DNA from: CALKXV01 sp965228905 | GTDB lineage: Bacteria > Pseudomonadota > Alphaproteobacteria > Rhodobacterales > Rhodobacteraceae | DNA: 64,000 bases | NCBI GenBank assembly: GCA_965228905.1 | Contig: CBDDII010000003.1 | Coordinates: forward strand, 372,001-436,000 | Direction: 5' to 3' | In this document: piece after piece, positions 27,351 to 35,129 of the stretch | How the letters are laid out: the number at the start of each line of letters is the position of its first letter | How positions within the stretch are numbered: position 1 is the stretch's first letter | Translations under genes and position numbers: made by a program | Notes under the pieces: model-generated | Told to the model about the DNA's origin: nothing | Seen by the model: the letters and a program-made list of their open reading frames with translations, nothing else | The model's database searches: none

Positions 27351-27368
27351 AAAATGGTATACCAAAAT
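27351..27368. promoter_or_regulatory. GntR operator (copy 2)
   Basis: AAAATGGTATACCAAAAT matches the perfect palindrome at 23866-23883 in 15 of 18 positions, with the core TGGTATACCA intact. It lies between the divergent transketolase N-terminal gene and the DRL-like gene. Confidence 0.8.
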
Positions 27369-27493
27369 TAGGGGCCTTTGAGCATTTACCGCGCTACAGA
27401 TCAAGCCGGGATGTGTTTTCGCGCAGGCGGGAAAGGGCTGGCCAGCGGTCAATCCGTTGTGATCCAAAAGGAATTTCTGGGGGGAGGAGCAAG

Positions 27494-28828
27494 ATGAACC
27501 TGAACAACATGCTGGCCGCACGTATGTCCGAAGGACGCCCCGTGCGGGTCGGTCTGATCGGTGCGGGCAAATTCGGGTCGATGATTCTGGCGCAAGCCAA
27601 GCACATCGCGGGCTATCACGTGGTGGGCATCGCCGACCTCGATCCGGCCAAGGCCCGCGCCTCGCTCGGACGGGTCCATTGGGAGGAGGAGCGTTTCGCG
27701 GCCAAGGACGCAAGCGAAGCCGTGGCCAATGGCACCACCTTCCTCACCGAAGATGCCGCCGACCTTTTCGCCTGTAGCGAAATTGACTGCATCGTCGAGG
27801 CGACGGGCCACCCCACCGCAGGCATTCGCCACGCTTTGAAGGCCATCGACGCGGGCAAGCACCTCGTCATGGTGAACGTCGAGGCTGACGTGCTCTGCGG
27901 CCCCATCCTGGCGCAAAAGGCCCGCGACGCGGGCGTCGTCTACTCCATGGCCTACGGCGACCAACCCGCCGCGATCTGCGAACTGGTCGATTGGGTCCAC
28001 GCCAGCGGATTCGAACTGGTCGCCGCCGGGAAAGGCATGAACTTTGCGCCGCCCTACCGCTATTCCACCCCCGACACCGTATGGAGTTTTTTCGGCTGGT
28101 CCGACGAAGAAGTCGCGGCAGGCGACTTCAACCCGAAAATGTACAACTCCTTCACCGACGGCACCAAGGCCGCCATCGAAATGGCCGCCGTCGCCAACGG
28201 CACCGGTCTTGATTGCCCCGAAAACGGGTTGGCCTTCCATCCCGCCGGGCTTCAGGATCTGGCCGAGGTCTTCAAACCCGAAAGCGACGGCGGGCGTCTG
28301 CCGAAAGGCGGTCTGGTCGACATCGCCGCCAGCCGCGAACCGGACGGGCGCGTGGTGCTGAATAACATCCAGTACGGCATGTTCGTCACCTTCCGCGCAC
28401 CCGACGAATACACCCGCGCCTGTTTCCAGCAATACGGCCTTCTGACCGACAAGTCCGGCTGGTACGGCTCCATGTGGCGGCCTTTCCACCTGATCGGCCT
28501 GGAAACCAGCGTGTCCGTCCTGAACGCCGTCCTGCGCGGCGAACCCACGGGATCCTCAACCGAATACCGCGCCGACGCTGTCGCCACCTCCAAGGGCGAC
28601 TTCCAGGCGGGCGAGATGCTGGACGGCGAAGGCGGGTTCAAGGTCTGGGCCAAGGCCGTCCCCGTCAGCGCAGCGAAAGACGCCCTGCCCATCGGCCTTG
28701 CCCATAACGTCAAACTGAAACGCGCCATCTCTCGCGATCAGGTCGTCACGCTCGACGACGTTGAAATCGCCGACGACCTCGACATCCACGCCATGCGTGC
28801 GGAACAAAGCGCGATGGCGAAAGGCTAG
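27494..28828 (+). CDS. COG4091 / DRL-like NAD(P)-dependent oxidoreductase with SAF domain
   Basis: 444 residues from an ATG with GGGGAGGAGCAAG upstream. The Rossmann motif is VRVGLIGAGKFGSM (residues 18-31), followed by homoserine-dehydrogenase-like segments (CIVEATGHPTAGIRHALKAI, VVYSMAYGDQPAAICELVDW). The end (about 360-435) is SAF-like (LPIGLAHNVKLKRAISRDQV). As I recall, this family includes Brucella DRL, which turns 1-deoxyxylulose 5-phosphate into branched methylerythritol phosphate; many relatives are uncharacterised. It is divergent from the split transketolase, shares operator copy 2 and is followed four bases later by the enolase-superfamily gene. Substrate unknown. Confidence 0.8.
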   Translation: MNLNNMLAARMSEGRPVRVGLIGAGKFGSMILAQAKHIAGYHVVGIADLDPAKARASLGRVHWEEERFAAKDASEAVANGTTFLTEDAADLFACSEIDCIVEATGHPTAGIRHALKAIDAGKHLVMVNVEADVLCGPILAQKARDAGVVYSMAYGDQPAAICELVDWVHASGFELVAAGKGMNFAPPYRYSTPDTVWSFFGWSDEEVAAGDFNPKMYNSFTDGTKAAIEMAAVANGTGLDCPENGLAFHPAGLQDLAEVFKPESDGGRLPKGGLVDIAASREPDGRVVLNNIQYGMFVTFRAPDEYTRACFQQYGLLTDKSGWYGSMWRPFHLIGLETSVSVLNAVLRGEPTGSSTEYRADAVATSKGDFQAGEMLDGEGGFKVWAKAVPVSAAKDALPIGLAHNVKLKRAISRDQVVTLDDVEIADDLDIHAMRAEQSAMAKG

Positions 28829-28832
28829 GCGG

Positions 28833-29996
28833 ATGAAGATCACCCGCATCACCAGCCACGTCCTTGAATACGACCTGCCGGAACAACTGGGCTATTCGCA
28901 GCAATACTACGCCAAACGCTCTGCCCATCTGGTCGAGGTGGAAACCGACCAGGGGGTGACCGGCTGGGGCGAATGTTTTGGCCCCGGCAACATCGCACGG
29001 GCGAACAAGGCCATCGTCGAACAGGTGATCCATCCCATGGTGCTGGGCATGAACCCCGTTGACCGCGACGTGATCTGGCACAGGGTCTACAACCTCACTC
29101 GCGACCACGGCCAAAAGGGGATGCCCTTGCAGGCGCTCTCGGGCGTCGACATCGCCCTTTGGGACATCGCCGGGCAGGTCGCTGGCCTGCCGATCCACGC
29201 GATGCTCGGCGGCGCACACCGCACCGACGTGCCGGTCTACGGCTATGGCATGATGCTGCGCCCCGAACCCGCCGACGAACTTGCCGCCCGCTTCCGCGAC
29301 GAAGCGGCGGCGATCCGCGACATGGGCTTTGCCGCCACCAAGATGAAGGTCGGCCTTGGCGTGCGCGACGACATCCGCCTCGCCGAGGCGGTGCGCGAAG
29401 GCGTGGGCGACGACTATCCCTTCATGGTCGACGCCAACCACTGCTACACCACCGCCGATGCCTTCACCGTTGGCCGCGCCCTCGGCGATCTCGATGCCTA
29501 TTGGTTCGAAGAGCCCGTCGCCCCCGAAGACCGCGCTGGCTACGCCGAACTACGCGCGGGGCTAAAGGTGAACATCGCTGGCGGCGAGGCGGAGTTCACC
29601 CGCTGGGGCTGGCGCGACCTTCTGGAATGCCGCGGGTTGGACATCGCCCAGCCCGAGGTCTGTGCGCTCGGCGGCATCACCGAATACCAGCGCGTGCTCG
29701 CGCTTTGCCACGCCCATTTCACGCCGGTCGTGAACCACGTCTGGGGGTCCGCCATCGCCGTGGCGACCAACCTCCACCTTCTGGCCGCCATGCCGCCCCT
29801 GCCGGGCGGGCTGTTCCCAAGGGAACCGATGCTGGAATTCGACACGACCCACAACGCCTTCCGTGATGAGTTACTGGCCGAACCGCTGGACATCCAGGCA
29901 CAGGTCAAGTCGACCGGCCGGGCAAGCGTGCCCACGAAGCCGGGCCTTGGCGTCGTGCCGGATCCGGAACAGATCGAACGCTACCGCGTTGCCTGA
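28833..29996 (+). CDS. mandelate racemase/muconate lactonizing enzyme family (enolase superfamily)
   Basis: 387 residues. Catalytic positions of the mandelate racemase subgroup are visible: Lys170-x-Lys172 (ATKMKVG), metal ligands Asp200 (FMVDANHCY), Glu226 (YWFEEPV) and Glu252 (AGGEAEFTRWG), and His302 (VVNHVWGSA). The capping domain holds GYSQQYYAKRSAHLVEVET. It would abstract a proton next to a carboxylate, as in sugar-acid dehydration or racemisation, and needs Mg2+. It is cotranscribed with the DRL-like gene. The substrate subgroup cannot be set from motifs alone. Confidence 0.88.
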   Translation: MKITRITSHVLEYDLPEQLGYSQQYYAKRSAHLVEVETDQGVTGWGECFGPGNIARANKAIVEQVIHPMVLGMNPVDRDVIWHRVYNLTRDHGQKGMPLQALSGVDIALWDIAGQVAGLPIHAMLGGAHRTDVPVYGYGMMLRPEPADELAARFRDEAAAIRDMGFAATKMKVGLGVRDDIRLAEAVREGVGDDYPFMVDANHCYTTADAFTVGRALGDLDAYWFEEPVAPEDRAGYAELRAGLKVNIAGGEAEFTRWGWRDLLECRGLDIAQPEVCALGGITEYQRVLALCHAHFTPVVNHVWGSAIAVATNLHLLAAMPPLPGGLFPREPMLEFDTTHNAFRDELLAEPLDIQAQVKSTGRASVPTKPGLGVVPDPEQIERYRVA

Positions 29997-30002
29997 GCGC
30001 CG

Positions 30003-31949
30003 CTATCTGCCGACCAGCGCAGCCGCAACCTCGGCGGTCTTCTCCGCCGTGATCCCGAAATGCGCGTAAAGCACATCCGCGGTGGCCGAGGCGCCAAAAC
30101 CCTCCATCCCGACAAACGCATCGACGGGCCGCAACCAACGCTCCCAGCCGAACTTCATCGCGGCTTCGATGGCAACGCGGGGCGCTTCGCCCAGGGTTTC
30201 GGCGCGATAGGCATCCGGTTGCGCCTCGAACAATTCCCAACAGGGCATGGACACGACAGCGGCGGTCACACCATTGTCGGCCAGCAACGCCCGAGCCTCG
30301 ACGGCAATCCCAACCTCACTGCCCGTCGCGATCAGTGTCACGTCACGCCGCTCCGCCGGGCCAAGAACATATCCGCCCCGCCGACACAGGTTCTCCCCCG
30401 ATGCCTGCCGCACCCCGGCAACCTCCTGCCGCGAAAGGGCAAACATCGACGGCCCGTCCCGCCGCTCAAGCGCCAACTGCCAGCACTCCGCAGTCTCAAT
30501 GGAATCGGCGGGGCGAAACACCGCCATGTTCGGCATGGCGCGGAAACTGGCAAGAATCTCCACCGGCTGATGCGTCGGCCCATTGGACCCCACGCCGATG
30601 GAATCGTGGCTGAAAACGAAAATCCCCGGCAATCCCATCAACGCCGCCATCCGCATCGCGGGGCGTTCGTAATCGGCAAAGGCAAGATAGGTGACGTTGA
30701 TCGGCCTCAGTCCGCCATGCGCGGCAATCCCGTCAGTCATCGCCCCCATCAGATGCTCGCGCACACCGCAATGCACGTAAGCCCCCGACCGGTCATCGGC
30801 GGTAAACGCATGACGACTGCGCTTGTGGTTCGTCGGCGCTTCCAGGTCGGCACAAAGAACGATCGTCTCGGGCAGAACCTCGGCCAGCGCATCGCAAACA
30901 TCCCCCGACGCGGTGATCGTGGGAAGGTCACCGCCCCGCGCCGCCGCCATCGCCGCGCCACCCCACCCATCCGGCAGGTCGCCAGACTGCCAGCGGCCAA
31001 ACTCCTCCGCCTCGGGATGTGAGGCCAACCGCGCCTCCCACGCGCTGCGTGCCCCGCGCCCCCGTGCCATCGCAGCCGCCCAATCCTCGCGAATGGCATT
31101 CGGCACGGCAAAAGCGGGATGCGGCCAGTCCAGATCGGCGCGCATTGCCGCCGAATCCTCTTCGGTCAAGGGCGCGGAATGCCCGCCCCTTTGCCCCTCC
31201 AGCCGCCGCACTCCCTTGGCGATCACCGTGCGACAGGCGATCAGCGAAGGGCGCGGATCGGATTTGGCGGCATCGATCGCGGCCGAAATCGCCTCGACGT
31301 CATGACCATCCACCTCGACCACATGCCAATGCGCGGCACGAAACCGGGCCGGAACATCCTCGCTGATCGAAAGCGCCGTGTCGCCATCGTCGGTGATATG
31401 GTTGTCGTCCCACATGAAAGTCAACTTGCCCAGCCGCAGATGCCCGGCAAGGCTGATCGCTTCCTGCCCGATGCCCTCTTGCAGACAGCCATCCCCGACA
31501 AAGGCCCAGGTGCGGTGATCCACCAGATCGCACCCGAACCGCGCGGCCAGCCGCGCCTCGGCCACCGCCATGCCAACGGCGCAGGCGATACCCTGACCCA
31601 ACAGCCCGGTCGTGATCTCGACACCCGCATGTTGTTCGATCTCGGGATGCCCGGCAGTGACGGACCCCAGCTTGCGGAAATTCTTCAGCGCCTCGGTCGT
31701 CACCGCGTCGTAGCCTGCCAGATGCAACAAGGCATAAAGCAGCATCGAGCCATGCCCGTTCGACAGAACCACCCGGTCGCGATCCGGCCACAACGGTTTG
31801 CCGGGATCGACCTTCAGATGCCGGTCGTAAAGCACCGCCGCGATCTCGGCCATGCCAAGGGGAACACCCTGATGCCCCTCCCGCGCATTCAGGATGGAAT
31901 CCAGCGCAAGGAACCTGATGGCCTTCGCCATCTCCTGAACATCGCCCAC
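30003..31949 (-). CDS. tkt: transketolase, full length
   Basis: 648 residues from a GTG at 31949, placed eight bases after a GGAGGAG site; an earlier GTG at 31970 would put that site inside the gene. ThDP transketolase with FLALDSILNAREGHQGVPLG, SNGHGSMLLYALLHL, FVGDGCLQEGIGQEA with DDNHIT, HCGVREHLMGA and THQPVEILASFR. It interconverts ketose and aldose phosphates. The neighbours are the convergent enolase-superfamily gene and, upstream, the dehydratase. Its place inside the island, only 2.7 kb from a split transketolase, suggests a role in recycling pathway products rather than being the housekeeping copy. Confidence 0.92.
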   Translation of the reverse strand: MGDVQEMAKAIRFLALDSILNAREGHQGVPLGMAEIAAVLYDRHLKVDPGKPLWPDRDRVVLSNGHGSMLLYALLHLAGYDAVTTEALKNFRKLGSVTAGHPEIEQHAGVEITTGLLGQGIACAVGMAVAEARLAARFGCDLVDHRTWAFVGDGCLQEGIGQEAISLAGHLRLGKLTFMWDDNHITDDGDTALSISEDVPARFRAAHWHVVEVDGHDVEAISAAIDAAKSDPRPSLIACRTVIAKGVRRLEGQRGGHSAPLTEEDSAAMRADLDWPHPAFAVPNAIREDWAAAMARGRGARSAWEARLASHPEAEEFGRWQSGDLPDGWGGAAMAAARGGDLPTITASGDVCDALAEVLPETIVLCADLEAPTNHKRSRHAFTADDRSGAYVHCGVREHLMGAMTDGIAAHGGLRPINVTYLAFADYERPAMRMAALMGLPGIFVFSHDSIGVGSNGPTHQPVEILASFRAMPNMAVFRPADSIETAECWQLALERRDGPSMFALSRQEVAGVRQASGENLCRRGGYVLGPAERRDVTLIATGSEVGIAVEARALLADNGVTAAVVSMPCWELFEAQPDAYRAETLGEAPRVAIEAAMKFGWERWLRPVDAFVGMEGFGASATADVLYAHFGITAEKTAEVAAALVGR

Positions 31950-32167
31950 GACAGATCTCCTCCCGCTCACTGTCTCTGGGTCAGGTTACTGCCGAAAGCC
32001 CGGTGCGCGCACAAGCGACTTTCCGGACCCGTCGGCAGGCCCCGGCACGTTCACCTTCCGTTAATCGCGGCGTGCGCGACAACGTACAAAACGGAAAACT
32101 GCCGCTTTGAAACACGTACATTTCGACAGTTTTCGCAGCGAACGCAGGGATGAAGGAAAGGTAAACC

Positions 32168-33952
32168 CTAGTGGTTGTCGCGCGGCACGCCCTTGGTTCG
32201 GGCAATGTCCTGGTACTCGGTCGCTCCTTTCAGAACCATGCCTTCTGCGAATTGCTCGGTCTTCTCGCGGAAGATTTCCTGCCAGGGCGACTGGCTTTCC
32301 GGCGCGAAGGGGCGGTCGGGCAGCGCGGCACGACGTTCCTCAAGCACTTGATCTTCCACCAACATATTGGCCGTACATTCCTTCAGGTCGATCCGCACCC
32401 GGTCGCCGGTCTGCACCAGAGCAAGGCCACCCCCCGCCGCCGCTTCGGGCGAAGCGTTCAGGATCGACGGCGAACCCGAGGTCCCGGATTGCCGCCCGTC
32501 ACCCACGCAAGGCAATGAAGTTATTCCCTTTTTCAGCAAATACGCAGGCGGTCGCATGTTCACAACCTCGGCCCCACCCGGGTAACCAATCGGCCCCGCA
32601 CCCCGCATGATCAGGATGCAATGTTCGTCGATGTCCAGCGCGGGATCGTCGATCACCTGATGATAATGTTCAATGGAATCAAAGACTACCGCACGCCCCT
32701 CGAAGGCATCGGGGTCGTCCGCGTTCGACAGGTAACGGTCGCGGAACTCTTTCGAGATCACGCTGGTCTTCATGATCGCGCTCTCGAACAGGTTGCCTTT
32801 GAGGTTGATGAATCCGGCGTTCTGCAACATCGGTTCGGCAACCGTCTTGATGACATCCGTGTTCTCGCTGCGCCGATCGGCACAGTTCTCGGCAATGGTT
32901 TTCCCGTTTGCTGTCAATGCGTTAGGATGCGGCAGCAGCCCCGCCTCCAGCAGTTCCCCGATCACCGCAGGCACACCGCCGGCGCGGTGATAATCCTCGC
33001 CCAGGTATTCACCCGCAGGCTGCAGATTGACCAAAAGCGGGATCTTGTGCCCCAGTTCCTGCCAATCGTCGTTGTTCAACGGCACGCCCAGGTGCCGCGC
33101 CACCGCCGCCAGGTGGATCGGCGCATTGGTCGACCCGCCAATGGCCGAGTTCACAACGATAGCGTTTTCAAAGGCTTGTCGCGTCATGATGTCCGAAGGC
33201 CGCCGGTCGGCGTTGACCATCTCGACAATCTGTTTGCCGGTTTCATAGGCCATCTGCCCCCGCTCGCGCATCGGCGCCGGGATCGCCGCCGACCCCGGAA
33301 GCTGCATCCCCAAAGCCTCGGCCAGCGAATTCATCGTGGTCGCCGTCCCCATGGTGTTGCAATACCCGGTCGAAGGCGCCGAAGACGCGACCAGTTCCAT
33401 GAACCCGTCATCGTCAATCTCGCCCGCCGCATGAAGCTCCCGCGCCTTCCAGACAATCGTGCCGGACCCGGTCCTCTGCCCCCGGAACCAGCCGTTCAGC
33501 ATCGGTCCGACCGACATGGCAATCGCCGGGATATTGACGGTCGACGCCGCCATCAAAAGGGCAGGGGTGGTCTTGTCGCAACCGATGGTTAACACAACAG
33601 CATCAATGGGATAGCCATAAAGCGACTCGGTCAGCGACAGGTAGGCAAGATTGCGGTCCAGCGACGCAGTGGGGCGTTTGCCGGTCTCCTGGATCGGGTG
33701 AACGGGAAACTCCATCACCGTACCGCCCGCAGATTCGATCCCCGCCCGCACCCGCTTGGCCAGTTCGATGTGATGGCGGTTGCAAGGGGAAAGATCGCTG
33801 CCGGTCTGGGCAATACCGATGATCGGTTTGCCGGATTGCAGTTCCTCTCTCGTCAACCCGTAGTTCAGATAGCGTTCCAGATAGAGCGCGGTCATCTCCT
33901 GGTTGTCGGGGTTGTTAAACCATTGCTGGCTGCGAAGCATGCGTTTGGTCAC
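32168..33952 (-). CDS. IlvD/Edd-family dehydratase, probable sugar-acid dehydratase
   Basis: 594 residues. Fe-S cluster cysteines are visible in LSPCNRHH, TIGCDKTTPAL and TGYCNTMGTATTM. Other family parts are NSAIGGSTNAPIHLAAVARH, RGAGPIGYPGGAEVVNM and GDGRQSGTSGSPSILNASPE. The sequence is closer to the sugar-acid (pentonate/hexonate) dehydratase branch than to IlvD of branched-chain amino acid synthesis, judging from SGTSGSPSILN and the C-terminal tail. It would make a 2-keto-3-deoxy acid. It is transcribed toward the full-length transketolase with about 218 bases between; the start ATG has AGGAGG upstream. Confidence 0.87.
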   Translation of the reverse strand: MTKRMLRSQQWFNNPDNQEMTALYLERYLNYGLTREELQSGKPIIGIAQTGSDLSPCNRHHIELAKRVRAGIESAGGTVMEFPVHPIQETGKRPTASLDRNLAYLSLTESLYGYPIDAVVLTIGCDKTTPALLMAASTVNIPAIAMSVGPMLNGWFRGQRTGSGTIVWKARELHAAGEIDDDGFMELVASSAPSTGYCNTMGTATTMNSLAEALGMQLPGSAAIPAPMRERGQMAYETGKQIVEMVNADRRPSDIMTRQAFENAIVVNSAIGGSTNAPIHLAAVARHLGVPLNNDDWQELGHKIPLLVNLQPAGEYLGEDYHRAGGVPAVIGELLEAGLLPHPNALTANGKTIAENCADRRSENTDVIKTVAEPMLQNAGFINLKGNLFESAIMKTSVISKEFRDRYLSNADDPDAFEGRAVVFDSIEHYHQVIDDPALDIDEHCILIMRGAGPIGYPGGAEVVNMRPPAYLLKKGITSLPCVGDGRQSGTSGSPSILNASPEAAAGGGLALVQTGDRVRIDLKECTANMLVEDQVLEERRAALPDRPFAPESQSPWQEIFREKTEQFAEGMVLKGATEYQDIARTKGVPRDNH

Positions 33953-34095
33953 GGGGTCGTCCTCCTTGTCATGTCCGGCCTAGTCCAACACCGGGGCGTT
34001 TGCTAGCAAAATGCGGCCCCCCTTCGGTTCCGCGACTTTAAATCTATCTTCACCGCTCTCTGGATAAGAGGTTTCCGCCGATCAGAGGAGTGGAC

Positions 34096-34329
34096 ATGGC
34101 GGACCAACCAGCGCCGATCATCATCAAGCGCAAGAAAGTCATCGCGGGCGGCCACCATGGTGGTGCCTGGAAAGTCGCCATCTGGCGTTCTCCAATCATT
34201 ACGGCGGTTATCCGCCTTTGGTTTCGGAAACGTCTTTCAGACGAGCCAGCCATTCTGACGCTGCGAAACCTTCTTGGATTTCGCGCCACCGTTTTGGGTG
34301 CCTGCGTGACTTCACACCCGATGCCTTAA
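34096..34329 (+). pseudogene. motB: motB fragment (first 28 codons joined to unrelated sequence)
   Basis: Residues 1-28 (MADQPAPIIIKRKKVIAGGH, then HGGAWKVA) are the conserved N-terminus of flagellar stator protein MotB. In MotB the next residues are YADFVTAMM and the membrane helix. Here the frame continues as IWRSPIITAVIRLWF and stops at 34329. None of the three frames after 34180 shows the MotB helix or the OmpA-like peptidoglycan domain, so this is not a simple frameshift but a junction. The ribosome site AGAGGAG is kept. Next to it lie flagellar genes, so the fragment marks where the flagellar cluster has been cut. Confidence 0.78.
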
Positions 34330-34389
34330 CAAACGTTGAACGGCAGCCGGCACCGCACCGCCGAACTGGTTCAAATTTATCATTAATGC

Positions 34390-34725
34390 TCAGTACTTCT
34401 GGATGATCGACGCGGGCCGCGACAGCGGCGTGCGCTCTCCGGTAGAGGTATAGGTCGACTGGTGTTCGCCGCTCTTTATCTCTTTCAATTGCGAAAGCGC
34501 GGCCTGAATTCCGCGCTGTGCAGAATTCAAAAGAGTCTCGTTGTGACGCGCGTTGGCCGCCAGCCTTTGATATTCGTCCTGTGTCAATTCTGGCTTTCCG
34601 GCAGCAAGCGTTTCGGCGAGCTTCGACTTTCGCTCCAACAGCGCCTGGAGGCCCGTGTATTCCCCGGTCAGCAACATTCTCTGCTCTTCCGCCAGGACGT
34701 TTTCCAGTTCTTCCACGACGTTCAT
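34390..34725 (-). CDS. flgN: FlgN-like flagellar chaperone
   Basis: 111 residues, mainly one long helical hairpin (VVEELENVLAEEQRMLLTGE; LQALLERKSKLAETLAAGK; ARHNETLLNSAQRGIQAALS), the usual shape of FlgN, which holds hook-filament junction proteins in the cytoplasm. It overlaps the upstream flgJ-like gene by four bases. The naming rests on shape and context rather than strict motifs. Confidence 0.7.
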   Translation of the reverse strand: MNVVEELENVLAEEQRMLLTGEYTGLQALLERKSKLAETLAAGKPELTQDEYQRLAANARHNETLLNSAQRGIQAALSQLKEIKSGEHQSTYTSTGERTPLSRPASIIQKY

Positions 34726-35012
34726 GCGCTTTCCTCCTGGTTGCGAATCAATGACCGGTAAATGGATTCGGCCAGGCCAATGCCTCCTGCCTCGACCGTG
34801 GCGGTTGCATATTCCTGTACCAGAAAGGTCGAAAAATGGTCCTCGCCCGCGCCGCCGCCAAAGGCATCCCGCGCCTTGCCAACCCCGGCATTCTTCAACA
34901 TTTCCGAAAGAAAACTCGCTTCAAGCTCCTGTGCGACCTTCATCAGTTTCTGATCGTGATCCGCCAGCGGCGGGCGCAGGGGGGGCAGGCCATGAGAGCC
35001 AGAGATGTCCAT
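34722..35012 (-). CDS. flgJ: FlgJ-type rod-binding protein, rod domain only
   Basis: 96 residues matching the FlgJ N-terminal domain (KLMKVAQELEASFLSEMLKN, STFLVQEYATATVEAGGIGL, AESIYRSLI). The muramidase domain of enterobacterial FlgJ is absent, as is normal in alphaproteobacteria. It probably helps cap and polymerise the flagellar rod. It is divergent from fliK and coupled to the flgN-like gene. Confidence 0.85.
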   Translation of the reverse strand: MDISGSHGLPPLRPPLADHDQKLMKVAQELEASFLSEMLKNAGVGKARDAFGGGAGEDHFSTFLVQEYATATVEAGGIGLAESIYRSLIRNQEESA

Positions 35013-35129
35013 GTTCCAGATCCTTCTGATCGTGACAATTTTCGGGACTATGGCGGTGACAGGTAAAGGACTGGTAATTTCCTGCGCCTAAACCGTGCCG
35101 GAGTTGGACAGGATGTCCGGAGGTTTGAC

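Noticed and set aside
34096..34329. A sequencing frameshift in an intact motB
   Set aside because: None of the three frames after 34180 resembles the MotB membrane helix or OmpA-like domain.
15018..34389. An insertion sequence or integrase-driven genomic island
   Set aside because: No transposase, integrase, tRNA-end attachment repeat or terminal inverted repeat was found. Only the broken motB supports a rearrangement.
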